This document shows, in pieces, positions 10,250 to 22,817 of a stretch of 64,000 nt of DNA. The translations under genes were made by a program, and so were the position numbers. How positions within the stretch are numbered: position 1 is the stretch's first letter; every line of letters starts with the position of its first letter. The notes under the pieces were generated by a model. That model was not told the DNA's origin. It saw only the letters and a list, made by a program, of their open reading frames with translations, and searched no databases. Source of the DNA: Nansenia antarctica (Eukaryota > Chordata > Actinopteri > Argentiniformes > Microstomatidae); the NCBI GenBank assembly GCA_963989245.1, contig OZ022346.1:5642881-5706880 (forward strand). The letters are read 5' to 3'.

Positions 10250-11185
10250 TTGTTCGAAAAGGAGTAGGAAGAAGCCTGTCCTACCCCTGTTTATACTTAA
10301 CAATTATGCTTTTACATTATATAATCCAATTAATTAATACATATATTTCAGTATCATCCGTTCTAATACTTTTTCATTCTTAATATTGATACAACACAAA
10401 ATAAATAAATAAACATCATTTTCCATTCTTAATACTGAAACAACACAAAATAAATAAATAAAAACATCAGTATCCACAATGTAATACAGAAGAAAAAGAC
10501 ACAGAAAACCACACCTTAGTTTCCAGAAGATTAACAACCTTCCCTTTCCTAATTTTGGTATTTAACAAAAATCATTTTTCTTTTTTCAAATAGAGCAATA
10601 TTTCTGCTTTCCTTCATATTTTCCTCTAGCCCATTCCATGGTAACTCCGTAGAATGATATGCACCTGCTCCTGAGATAATAATGTGAGCATAACCCTAAA
10701 ATTGTGGTTACCTCTCAAATGATATCCCTTATCCCTCTCTATAAATAATGTGTTAATGTTACCTGGGAGTTCTTGAGTCTTTGCTTTATACATTAACTGT
10801 GCCAATTTAAATTTGAATAAGTCCATGCGCTTTAAGGCATTTGACATTAGGAACAAGTTATTTGTGTGATCACGATATCCGACCTTATGTGCAATTCTCA
10901 TAGCTTTTTCTGTAGTGTAATCAATGGGTTTAAAGTGCTTTTAAATGCATTTCCCCATATCTCCACACAGTAACTCAAATAGGGTAAGACAAGACAACAA
11001 TATAGAGTATACAACATCCTCTGTTCCAGAATATGTTTTGCCCTGCACAATAATGCAATACTCCTTGATACTTTGGATCTAACGTATCTTATATGAGATT
11101 TCCTCAGTGCAGACTCTCAGCTTTAGTTTAAGGGTATTCACATCCAAATTGAAGGAAGGGTTTATGAATTATAGCTCTTTTATAT
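10250..11185 (-). pseudogene. LINE ORF2 C-terminal fragment
   Basis: On the minus strand 10901-10626 is open for 91 codons. It encodes the region after the reverse transcriptase of a jockey/L2-like retrotransposon (KAMRIAHKVGYRDHTNNLF, then LFKFKLAQLMYKAK and YHLRGNHNF). The 3' side carries AT-rich sequence with two copies of an AAATAAATAAA block (10397 and 10449). Stops interrupt both sides. It abuts the Tc1 element at 11190 and may have removed that element's left end. Confidence 0.65.
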
Positions 11186-11189
11186 ATAA

Positions 11190-12650
11190 TAACCAAAAGT
11201 AATTGGACAATTGACTCAAAAGCTGTTTCATGGGCCAGTGTGGGCTATTTATTCCTTCATTATTTCTTTATCAATTAAGCAGGTAAAAGGTCTGAGTTGA
11301 TTCCAAGTGTGGCATTTGCATTTGGAAGCTGTTGCTGTATACGCACAACATGCAGTCAACGGAGCTCTCAATGCAAGTGAAACAGGCCATCCTTAGGCTG
11401 TAAAAACAAAAACAAAATCCATCAGAGAGATAGTGGGAACATTAATAGTGGCCAAATTAACTGTTCGGTACATTCTGAGAAAAAAAGAACGCACTGGTGA
11501 GCTCGGCACCACAAAAAGGTCTGGACGTCCATGGAAGACAAGAGTGGTAGATGATCACAGGATCCTTTACATGGTAAAGAAAAACCCCATCACAACATCC
11601 AGCCAAGTGAAGAACAGTCTCCAGGAGGTAGGCATATCATTATCCATGTGTACCATAAAAGAAAGACTTCACACAAGCAAATACAGAGGGTTCACCACAA
11701 GGTGCAAGCCATTCATAAGCCTCAAGAATAGAAAGGCCAGATTAGACTTTGACAAAAAAACATCTAAAAAAGCCAGCCCTGTTCTGGAACAGCATTCTTT
11801 GGACCGATGGAACTAAGATCAACCTGTACCAGAATGATGGGAAGAAAAAAGTATGGAGAAGGCTTGGAACGGCTCATGATCCGACGCATACCACATCATC
11901 TGTGAAAAAACGTGGAGGCAGTGTGATGACATGGACATGCATGGCTTCCAATGGCACTGGGTCACTAGTGTTTATTGATGATGTGACAGAAGACAGAAGT
12001 AGACAAATGAATTCTGAAGTGTTTAGGGATATTCTGTCTGCTCAGATTCAGACAAATTTAGCAAAGTTGATTGGATGGTGCTTCACAATACAGATGGACA
12101 ATGACCCAAAACATAGTGTGTAAGCAACCCAGGACCTTTTTAAGGCAAAGAAGTGGAATATTGGCCAGAGCAATGGCCAGTCAATCACATGATCTCAACC
12201 CAATCAAGCATGCATTTCACTTGCTGAAGACAAAACTAAAGGCAGAAAGACCCACGAACAAACAACAACTGAAGACTGCTGCAGTAAAGGCCTGACAAAG
12301 CATCACAAAGGAGGAAACCCAGCATTTGGTGATGTCCATGTGTTCCAGACTTCAGGCAGTCATTGCCTGCAAAGGATTCTCGACAAAGTATTAAAAATGA
12401 ACATTTTATTTATGGTTATGTTAATTTGTCCAATTACTTTTGAGCTCCTGAAAATAGGGGACTGTGTATAAAAATGGTTGCAATTCCTAAACGTTTCATA
12501 CAATATGTTTGTTCAACCCCTTGAATTAAAGCTGAAAGTATGCACTTCAATTACATCTTGATTGTTTCATTTCAAATCCTTTGTGGTGGCATACAGAGCC
12601 AACATTATGGAAATTGTGTCACTGTCCAAATACTCCCAGACCTAACTGTA
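11190..12650 (+). pseudogene. Tc1-like transposon with broken transposase
   Basis: Transposase similarity runs from about 11433 to 12295 in three overlapping frames. It includes the helix-turn-helix region (RSGRPWKTRVVDDHRILYMV), a WTDGTKINLYQNDG segment with the first Asp, NDPKHSV with the second Asp, and a DLNPIKH segment where Glu is expected but Lys is found. Frameshifts separate the three parts. The right inverted repeat ends with CAAATACTCCCAGACCTAAC at about 12625-12645. At the left only the inner repeat AAAAGTAATTGGACAATTGA (11194) remains. Confidence 0.85.
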
Positions 12651-13270
12651 TATAAATAAATGAATGTCAATGACCCCAGGTGTGGGACTTTATTAGGTCA
12701 AACAGGTTTGAGGGGTCAGGCAAAGGACTTGGTGGAGTCAGGCAAGGGTCAGGCGATCATCGTTGTAATCCATGGAGCAGGGCAGGAACCGTGGTGCAAG
12801 GTGCTGGGCTGGAGGTGTCCATGGTGCTGAGTGCCCACTGATGAGCTAAATAAAACATTCTATTTCTGATGAGTCAACAGCACTAGGGCTCCTTCACAAA
12901 ACCCTTACTGGAATCTTCATACACTCTGTGAATTAGTCTTTACTTTCTGATGAGTCAACAGCACTAACCCCATCCAGTGCGACATGTAGATAGCATATAT
13001 TTAGAATATGTAAAATGCAAACACCAGAAATGCAAGAAAGTTTATGAGGTATACCAAATGGAATTAATAACAAGTGTTACAACCCTTCTGTCTAGAGTAA
13101 AATAAGGGCCTAACAGGGTAGAGTGCAGAATGTACAGGTGTGTTGCAACACAAATGCCCAAAAAAGTGTACAAGGGATCAAATCAATTCAAGTTTTATTT
13201 GTTTATTTTATTTGTTTGTTTATTTATTCATAATGACAGATGTTCAGTGTCCAGTGTAGTGTAGTGTTCA
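12651..13270. other. No gene seen; 24-bp direct repeat
   Basis: The sequence CTGATGAGTCAACAGCACTA occurs at 12866 and 12950. Otherwise no coding or known repeat signal was recognised. Confidence 0.6.
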
Positions 13271-13279
13271 GTGTTGTGT

Positions 13280-13660
13280 CCAGTGTCCAGGTTCCAAAAG
13301 CTTGGTCAAAAGGACGCAAGGGTTAAAAAACCTGTGCACTGTGCATCCAGGAAAATTCCCCTGCAGCCCTCTAGTCGTAGAGCGACTACTTACCAGTTTG
13401 CCCACCAGTGCAAAGCTGCGGCCCCCACAACCCCCCCGAGGGACCCCACACGCCCGACCCGCCCCACCACCGGCACACCCGGCCCAGCCCACCAGGCTCA
13501 GACTATCATAGCCCTGCACGAGGCTAGCCGGGTCAGGTGCCCCAGCGGCAGAACAGACCAAGCACGCAGGCCGGCCCAGGGAGCACAGCGCACGGCAGGC
13601 AAGCAGGGGCGAAAAACCTGTACACAGCGCCTCCAGGAAAAGTGCCACTAGACCTTAGGG
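13280..13660. repeat. GC-rich segment with paired direct repeat, unassigned
   Basis: Markedly more GC-rich than its surroundings. A diverged direct repeat (AAAAAACCTGTGCACTGTGC at about 13326 and AAAAACCTGTACACAGCGCC at about 13613) brackets it. Open frames exist on both strands over the same bases, so neither is trusted. Perhaps the 5' region of a retroelement. Confidence 0.4.
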
Positions 13661-14154
13661 GTCTAGCCGGTGTGTATCTTATGAGTGATAAATCATTGCT
13701 GTTTGCACTTTATCGCCAATGCTCTTTTAACATTGTCTCTATGGTCTTTCAGCTTCCTTTTTTCTTCTTAGCTCAAATTTTCGACCATGTAATGGGCAAA
13801 CAGCTGCTTCTCACTGTTGAGACAAAATGTTATAAAGAAGTGATTAATAAATAATTTAAGAAACTCACATGCATCAGTGGTTGCAAACTGTCATGGAAAT
13901 TGTATTAGCACTCTCCAGCTTACCTCAAGTCATACTGTGGTCCAAATGTATACATTTCTATGGCTTTCTTATTGGAAACACAGTCCACAGATAATTAAAA
14001 AAAACAAGAATTAGACATAAATAGACATAAATAGGGGGGATATAAATAAAAATAGAATAGAAATACATTAACTGTACATAGCTCATAACTGTATATAATT
14101 ATCTTTGTTTTGTCACTATTTGCACTTCTGGTTATATGCCAAACTGCATTTTGT

Positions 14155-14770
14155 TGTTGGTACTTGTACTCAGCAATGACAATAAAGTTGAATTATCACC
14201 TTCAATAACACATACAACTCCCTCACTGTCAAACACAAAACCAAACTCTCCCGTATAGTCAATCAGGCAAGTAAAATCATCGGCTCACCTCAAACTCCCC
14301 TGTCTGAAATCTACAACCGGTCACTAATCAGGAAAGCCACACAAATCACACAGGACCCCTCTCACCCCCTCCACCAATCATTTCAGCCACTTCCATCAGG
14401 CCGCCGTTATAGAACTCCACTGGCCCGGAAAAACACAGATAAAAAAATCATTCATTCCCACTGCAACCACCGCCCTGAACATTTTAAAATATAAAGCACA
14501 CTGTTTTTCTTTTAAACCACAACATTTGAGCATTTTAGCTTTTAAATCATAATACCGTTTTTCTTACTATTATTTTTAAATGACTAGACTTTTTAAATAG
14601 GCACTACATTTTATAAACACTGCTATATCTGTCTGTTTTTATTTTATGTATGTGACCTTTGTGTGTTTTTAATGTGGATACCGTATTCATGAACTGCACA
14701 AAGCCTGTCAAAGGAGAATTTCTGTCACTCTGTGACAGACAATAAAGCAATCTTGAATCTTGAATCTAAT
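14155..14770 (+). mobile_element. LINE 3' ends (two fragments)
   Basis: A short 3' tail with AGCAATGACAATAAAGTTGAA (14173) is followed by a second 5'-truncated copy. Its coding remnant includes SGRRYRTPLARKNT near 14400, and its 3'UTR ends in TTGAATC repeats at about 14752. From 14770 to 15900 nothing else was recognised except the tail-like segment at 15430-15555. Confidence 0.6.
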
Positions 14771-16079
14771 CTCATATCTGATAACGCTAAACCACATAGG
14801 ATTACCCAGTTAGCCAAGCCTGATTTATGAACAAAACTACGTGCGAAACAGCCAAATGCGTAAAACATCCAACAACCTAAATAATAAATACATATATGAA
14901 AACTATAACGTTCATTAATCATATACATATATGTATAACTATATGTTCATTAATCATATTTCGAAATTCTCACCTGAGCTGTATTTGCCATTGTCCTTTA
15001 AAATCTCGCGGTCCTCTAAAGTCCTTTAAAATCTCGAGGTTTCTCGCGGTTACTTATGTGATGACCCGCTCGAACCAAATATGGTCTTCATGCGTCCGGG
15101 TGTCGACACCCTGCGGATGCAGCTGGACCCTTCTCTCTTAAGGCCCAGACCAAAGTGATTTACTCGTTAGGGCTTCAATGAGTCAGGTGAATATAATTCC
15201 AGGGTTGAACTATATATTCTGAAGTAACTCCAAGTCTTCTAAAGTATCCAACAGCGGTGGCTGTTGTGTCTGGTGTTAAAAACCATGGGTTCCTCTAAAC
15301 AGATGTCCAATGATGTCAGAATCAAGATAGTTCACTTTTAGGTAGGCTTCATAGGTATTGAAAAGGTCTCCCTCCCCTGACGTGGTGGAGGCCTTAACAA
15401 CCTTCTATCAAGGTGCTATCTATTCAATTCGCCTACCTGACTATATAATGGCTCTCTTGCACTGTTTGTATGTATTTACTACGGCCGAAACCGTTGTCCT
15501 ATTAAACATTTTCTTTTGCATCTGGAACCTGAGTGTGCGGCTTCTATTTCTTTCAAAAGGCTAATCCTAAAGCCTATAGGCGATCACTTTGCATACTGGT
15601 GCACGTTAGCATAGGCTCCTGCTAGATTGTAGTGCAGGTTTGGATGAATTGGGATTGACATACCAACAAATATATGAAACACTCCTGATCAGAGCTGTTT
15701 ATCGGGTCCGGACAGGTGGATCAGCTGTAGGCCTTGGGTCATTTACAACATTCACAATGGTTTTTTTCCTAGCTCAAAGCTAACTAGATATCAGGCAAAG
15801 ACAGCAACACACGGTTTAACTAATCACCATGCCTTACTAGCCTAAAGTAGTTACCTTCATTTAGACACTGACATTCTAGTGCCGTTGCAAGTGGCCCCAC
15901 AAGTTTACAAACTCACTCATGTAAAAAGACACCACACAATGATCCAAACACCTTTTCAATGTTTAATGGGTTATCACTGAGCTCTATTGTAGCAATATCA
16001 AACATGCGGTCTGGATGTAAGCGCCTTTAGATACAAAGTGGACAAGGCAGTATAAATAATACAATGTGCACTGTATGTC

Positions 16080-17937
16080 ATCATGGAAAATATATACTGT
16101 GTATATTTATTTATATATGTATAAAACGTGCTTTTCAGAAACTTCTTGGATAAAGGAGGGCACTACAAAGCACACCACTACTCTCCACCTGTAACATATG
16201 AGCTAGATACACACCACGTGCCCAAGAGGAATTCTTTACAAAAATATCAGAGCATGACATTCAAAAAGCATTACATGTTACCGTTCACTGCTTCAGCTTG
16301 TGGGAGATATTTGCAGATTTTTTAAAACGTTCTTTTTAACAAAAACATTTGTAAACTTTACCCTCTTGTTACCAGGAATAATATTTAAAAATACACATTC
16401 TTACTACAGGTGGATTTACCAAAGGCATGAAGGCAACAGCACTTACATAGTTACCTTAAAGGGATGGTTCAGCCTATTTTCATGTTTGGGTGAATATCCT
16501 CACAGACCAGTAGTGAAATAATCTCTGGTATTGCGTTCTCTGCTGTGCTACTCCCAGCAAAAGCTAATAGTCAACAGCGGTTTCTCAGATAGACAGGATT
16601 CCAAGGTACCGAACATTAGCATGGTCTGATTTGAGCCAAAATGCTGTCAGAGAAACTAAACTATGTTTAGTAGCAGGTTATGCTTAAAAATGATTTATTG
16701 AAGTAACTATTTTATTGTCAATAGTATGCACAGTCTCTATAATCTATTTGCTGAGAACTGGAACAAATGTCAAAAAGCATGTGCAGGGTTGTCTAGTATA
16801 TAGTGGCTACTAAACATTGTTTGAATATCACATTTCTGATGAGATTTATAGCAGGTAATTCAGACAAAGCTAAATTCCTTGGAATCCCATCTATTGGAGA
16901 GGCCACTGCTTTCCTGTTAGCTTTTGCTGGGGTTAGGGTTAGGCTAGCTACCAACGGAACAGTGGAGAAGACTGGCCTATGAGGATAATTCAGGGTAAGA
17001 TGATATTTCACCTCTGCATGAAGGCTACGCCATACGTTTAAGGGCAAAACGCATGAAAGGTCCAAATGTACTTCAACATGTTTTAAGTCATTCAATGCTT
17101 GTGTTCTATCATTGGTTTGCCCAGACGTAAATTCATACCATAAAGGAGTCAAGCTGTTCTATTGGTTCCCCCTCTTGCATTCAAGCTGGCTGTAGTAAAC
17201 ATACTTCCCTCTAATAACCATCATGCTGTGTGGTAAGTAAATACAAGTCATTGCCAGAGTGAAGAGCTATCAGACCTATATGAGCAACTTCCCCTGGTGA
17301 CACATACCAGTGTACAGTACTATTCTTCTCTTGTGGGTGTAGTGTCCTGTACTAGATACTTCAGATGCATTGTAATCATTCACTGTATAATACCAAAAAT
17401 AAAACTATTCACCTTGGCCACAAGCATTCAGGATGGCAGAGGAGCTCAATCCTCTCCACTTTTGCCAGTCCGGTTCTTCTGGTAAGTGTAAAAGGTAAGT
17501 GCTTCAGTCCTCCTCGCCCCCCTGCCATTTATGAGAGCTCTGTGTTCTGTGGCGAGGGAACTTCAGGAGCCTCCAGGCCCAATATCAAACCCTAGACACC
17601 CTCCTTCACCTTAAGGAGTCTGGGGAGAGGGTGCATCACATAAGCACAGACTACAGGTACATGAGCTAGTTGGCACGTCATCTGTCGATGGACTAGCAGT
17701 GTTGAATGACTGGCATAACTCACATTTCGACACAGGACAAAAAGACTACGACTCTAAAAAGGCAGAAGCGGGATAGAGAGAGAAGTCCTCTGGGAGAAGC
17801 GTGAAGGAGGATCCTATGTGTGCATTGGTTTTTTGGGATATGCTGAGTGGAACATTGTTTATCATCAGTCCTTTTTGATTGCGTGACAGGAGGAAGCACC
17901 CACCACCTTGAAGCTGCACCACACCTCCCCAGTAAGG
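16080..17937 (-). other. rock2: Putative ROCK2 3'UTR
   Basis: This follows the ROCK2 stop codon on the minus strand without recognised transposons over most of its length. A polyadenylation signal AATAAA (minus) lies at 16111-16106, and a weaker ATTAAA at about 15960 could be an alternative. A 119-codon minus-strand open frame at 17152-16793 lies inside it and has no recognised similarity; it is probably chance. Confidence 0.55.
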
Positions 17938-17941
17938 TTAA
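17938..17941 (-). CDS. rock2: ROCK2 last coding exon: one base plus stop
   Basis: Acceptor CTGTCTGTTTTTTCCAG precedes 17941. The previous exon ends ...AAGACCAG, so AG plus T gives Ser, then TAA at 17940-17938. The protein would end PPNKTS, like the NKPS-type end known for ROCK2. The exon continues as 3'UTR. It lies about 5 kb from the previous exon, with a hAT element and a minisatellite between. Confidence 0.75.
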
Positions 17942-20937
17942 CTGGAAAAAACAGACAGAGATGAGGGAAGAGTTAGTTTCTCCATAGTGTCAAATAAGTG
18001 TCCCAAAGTGCATAACACAGTCCTACATGTCAGAATACCAGTCATAAGGCAGGGCTTGACATTAAGCTTTTTCAGGTACTTGTCCTTCGGACAAGTGAAC
18101 TTATCTTTTACTTGTCCGAGAGCTCAAGTTACTTGTCCAAATATGACGATGCGCGCGTGTGTGTCTGTCTACTAACACACTACAACCCAGTAATACCTTA
18201 CATTACAATTCCAACAATTACTGTGGATCTACGTGCACGCCAGAGAACGTGATCCTGCCAGCATTAATGTTTTGATTCAAAGGCATGATGCCAGATTCTC
18301 TAGGCATGACAACATGTCCGCACTCCCCTTCTCAGTGGACATAGATTGTTTGACAAGGCAGCTACATTGACAAGGCAGCTACATTGACAAGGCAGCTACA
18401 TTGACAAGGCAGCATACATTGACAAGGCAGCTACATTGACAAGGCAGCAGACATTGACAAGGCAGCATACATTGACAAGGCAGCAGACATTGACAAGGCA
18501 GCAGACATTGACAAGGCAGCCACATTGACAAGGCAGCAGACATTGACAAGGCAGCATACATTGACAAGGCAGCTACATTGACAAGGCAGCTACATTGACA
18601 AGGCAGCATACATTGACAAGGCAGCATACATTGACAAGGCAGCTACATTGACAAGGCAGCTGACATTGACATGGCAGCAGACATTGACAAGGCAGCATAC
18701 ATTGACAAGGCAGCATAGATTGACAAGGCAGCTACATTGACAAGGCAGCTACATTGACATGGCAGCATACATTGACAGGGCAGCTACATTGACAAGGCAG
18801 CATACATTGACAGGGCAGCTACATTGACAAGGCAGCAGACATTGACAAGGCAGCATTCTCTAGGCATGACAACATGTCCGCACTCCCCTTCTCAGTGGAC
18901 ATAGATTGTTTGACAAGGCAGCTACATTGACAAGGCAGCTACATTGACAAGGCAGCTACATTGACAAGGCAGCATACATTGACAAGGCAGCTACATTGAC
19001 AAGGCAGCAGACATTGACAAGGCAGCATACATTGACAAGGCAGCAGACATTGACAAGGCAGCAGACATTGACAAGGCAGCCACATTGACAAGGCAGCAGA
19101 CATTGACAAGGCAGCATACATTGACAAGGCAGCTACATTGACAAGGCAGCTACATTGACAAGGCAGCATACATTGACAAGGCAGCATACATTGACAAGGC
19201 AGCTACATTGACAAGGCAGCTGACATTGACATGGCAGCAGACATTGACAAGGCAGAATACATTGACAAGGCAGCATAGATTGACAAGGCAGCTACATTGA
19301 CAAGGCAGCTACATTGACATGGCAGCATACATTGACAGGGCAGCTACATTGACAAGGCAGCATACATTGACAGGGCAGCTACATTGACAAGGCAGCATAC
19401 ATTGACATGATAGATACATTGACAAGGCAGCACACATTGACAAGGCAGCAGATATTGACAAGGCAGCATACATTGACATGGCAGCTACATTGACAAGGCA
19501 GCTACATAGGTCATTAATACATGTATTACTTTTTCGATCAGACATTATTTTTTTGCGGATATTATTAATACATTGATTTATTTATTTTTCTCTTTGTTTT
19601 GACTTGTCCGTCGGACAACTGCAGGAGGAAGTCCACTTGTCCGAACATAAAATATACTTGTCCCGGACAAGTGGACAAGTCTTAATGTCAAGCCCTGCAT
19701 AAGGGTAATAAAAGTGTATGACAACTAAACGCATTACCTCTTAGAGTTACACCAAGACAAGACGGTACATATTTGAAGGCTAATTCAGCATTTAGATGGG
19801 GTTCAGAATGAAATGGAGGATTAACAATTCGGTTGTTAAATCTGACGTCAAACGTGACGCTTTGCAATTTCCGGGTCCAAACCAGAAATTCCCTGCACCA
19901 GAGTACCAGTGTACTACAGCGGTAGAATGACAGTTCAATCGTTTTTTAGACTGGGATCTATTCATAAAACAAGGGACACAGCAGCACTTTCCAGTTTTTC
20001 CCCATATTTGTCAGCGTCTTTGAGCCTCGGAAAAGCGCTATATAAATATAATGAATTATTATTATTACTGGCATTTCGAAGAGAGCGCCTCAGCCAACTT
20101 TGGACGTCACGACTTAACCGAATAACACATTTCCTGCATGTTAAGCAGAAGGTTAGCCAGGAGTCATTGGTGGGAGGCACACATCTGACTTGGGAGACGA
20201 GTCAGAGAACATGATCACTGAGCTACAAATCACCTTTCATTATCAACAACTAGCCAGTAAGTCATACCGACTGAAGCAGAATAGGCTAGGTGCACGATCT
20301 CCACTACTTCCTGAAAGGCACCTTGCATGAACATACCCTTTTTCACTCTATTGGTTTAATTGATTAATCAGCTGTGCACTGTGTGTTCCAACAGTTTACC
20401 GCACAGCTGATTAATCAATTAACCCAATAGAGTGAGACAGGATATGTTCATGCAAGGTGCCTTTCAGGAAGTAGTGGAGATCGTGCACCTAGCCTATAGC
20501 AGATGTGCTCAGGTCGATCTTCTCGAACACCAAAATTGCCTGTTCCGCCTCATGCGACTGCCTCTCCACAGACAACCAAGAAACAGACTACTTCCACAAA
20601 TCCGTACAAACACAGGCGCACTCACAGCCATCCAGAACCACGCCTCACAACCAGCCCTGGGTGTTGAATGTTTTATTGCAAAACGTCACAGTAAATACAA
20701 ACCATATTATGAACATTCTCTTTTACATAAAAAAATGACTAGTCAAAGTGAAACACACGCGCACGTTGCACACACACATACACATGCACAGTAGACACTC
20801 ACACACGGACAGAATAGGGTCATGAAAGTCGTGATTTGTGTCCACTGTTGGGAGTCCTATGTCATGGTGGGGGGCTGAGGTCAGAGGGACAGAGGTCCCA
20901 GGGGGGTCAGGAGGAGGCTGATATGAAAGACGTATAG

Positions 20938-20971
<34 letters not shown>

Positions 20972-22772
20972 TTCAGTACAGACATTGACCTTGTGATGCA
21001 CACGCACGTGTGCGCAATTGCTGCGCTACTTCTAACTCGCGCCGTCTTTCACACTTTTTATGTATCTCCAGTGAGGAATGCAGCACACTCTTAAAGGAGA
21101 GGTTTCTCAGGGTTGCAAATAGACGGTGAGGGAATGAGAGATCAGCCAGTTAAATCCAAGTTAAATCCAAGTAGACAATCATTTCTCGGGTCCCTAATCA
21201 TGTGACGCCCGACACGTTCAACATTAACGGGAACAGGACATAGTTTATCTTTAATTAACACATTTGGAATTAAATGTGAAAAAGGAGGAGCATGTGTCAT
21301 GGAGGAAGTGAGAGTCTCTGATGTTGACCGTAGCATGGAGCAGGTTAGACACATGGAAGAATAGGCTCCATGCTGTCTCTATTATCCGATGTGGGACATA
21401 CCATTGAGCATGTTCTCCATGCTATGGACAATAACTTGAGAAAAAAAGGAGCTTGTCATGTAGCATGGGGATATTGTTCAAATATCTAATTTGGAATGGA
21501 GCGTGGAGGAATAAAGACCATGATATGCTATATCCATCCACAGAATACTGAATAACCAAATACTACATTGAATTTAGATTACACCCTTTTTCACCAAGAG
21601 GTCTGACTTTCAGAGTTGAGGTCAATTCAAATTCAATTCATGTGAAGTGAAGCATTTCTCTCTAAATGAATTCAAATGTTAAGTAGATGTGGTTCCAGTC
21701 CTACCTTTCCTACAGGAAACAGTTTGTCACCATCAACGGCTCCAGTTCCTCCCCAGCCCCAGTCAACCAAGGCATGCCTCAAGCCTCTGTGCTTGGACCC
21801 CTCCTCTTCACTATCTACATGCTTCCCCTCGGCCAGATCATCCGCCACCAGGGCCTAAACTTCCACTGCAATGCCGATGACACGCAAATGTATCTCAGCA
21901 CAACACCATCCTCTCAGCTCCCCCCTCAATCTTGTCAACTGCCTGCTTGAAATAAAAACATGGATGTCATCTAACCTACTCAAACTCAACAGTAAGAAAA
22001 CAGAGCTCATGGTTGTGGCACCCAAGGCGCTGCTCCGGAAGGTTGGTGACTTTCTCCTCCAGGTCGACGGCTGCTCCATCTCCCCATCCCCCAAAGTCCG
22101 CAACCTAGGTGTCATCCTTGACTGCACCTTCTACTTCCAGTCACACATCAGATCCATCACCAAATCTGCCTTCTTCCACCTCAAAAACATTGCCAGACTC
22201 CGACCGTCCAACTCTGTGGCCGAAACCCTCGTCCACGCCTTCGTCACCTCCCGCCTGGACTATTGCAATGGAGTCCTGTTTGGGGTACCCAGCAAAGCCC
22301 TGGACAGGCTCCAGTTTGTGCAGAACTCAGCTGCCAGGGTAGAGCAGTACATTACCCCACCCTCATCCACCTCCACTGGTCCCGGTCAAGTCACGCATCC
22401 TTTACAAAATCCTCCTCCTCACCTACAAATCCCTCCATGCTCACGCCCCCTAGTATCTGTCTGACCTTCTCCGCCAATATACCCCATCCTGGTACCTGCA
22501 GTCCTCAGACATGGGTCTGCTCTCCACCCCCCCGCACCAACCTACGAACCTTTGGGGACAGACCCTTCTGGCAGCACCCACCCTTTGGAACTCTCTCCCC
22601 ACAGTGATCCGCAACGCCCCCCCCCCCCCCCCACCACCCTGGACACCTTCAAATCTGCCCTCAAAACCCATCTGTTCACCTTTGGCCCCTAGTTTAGTTT
22701 TTGGCATTGTGTTCTGTTTTTGACTGTCTTTCTGTAAATTTGTTCCTTGAAAGGTGCTATATAAATCCAAGA

Positions 22773-22817
<45 letters not shown>

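Noticed and set aside
13268..13651. Two 126-codon frames overlapping on opposite strands
   Set aside because: They overlap completely in GC-rich, stop-poor DNA; no splice sites or domains support either.
16793..17152. 119-codon minus-strand open frame
   Set aside because: It lies in the presumed ROCK2 3'UTR, and no domain or repeat similarity was recognised.
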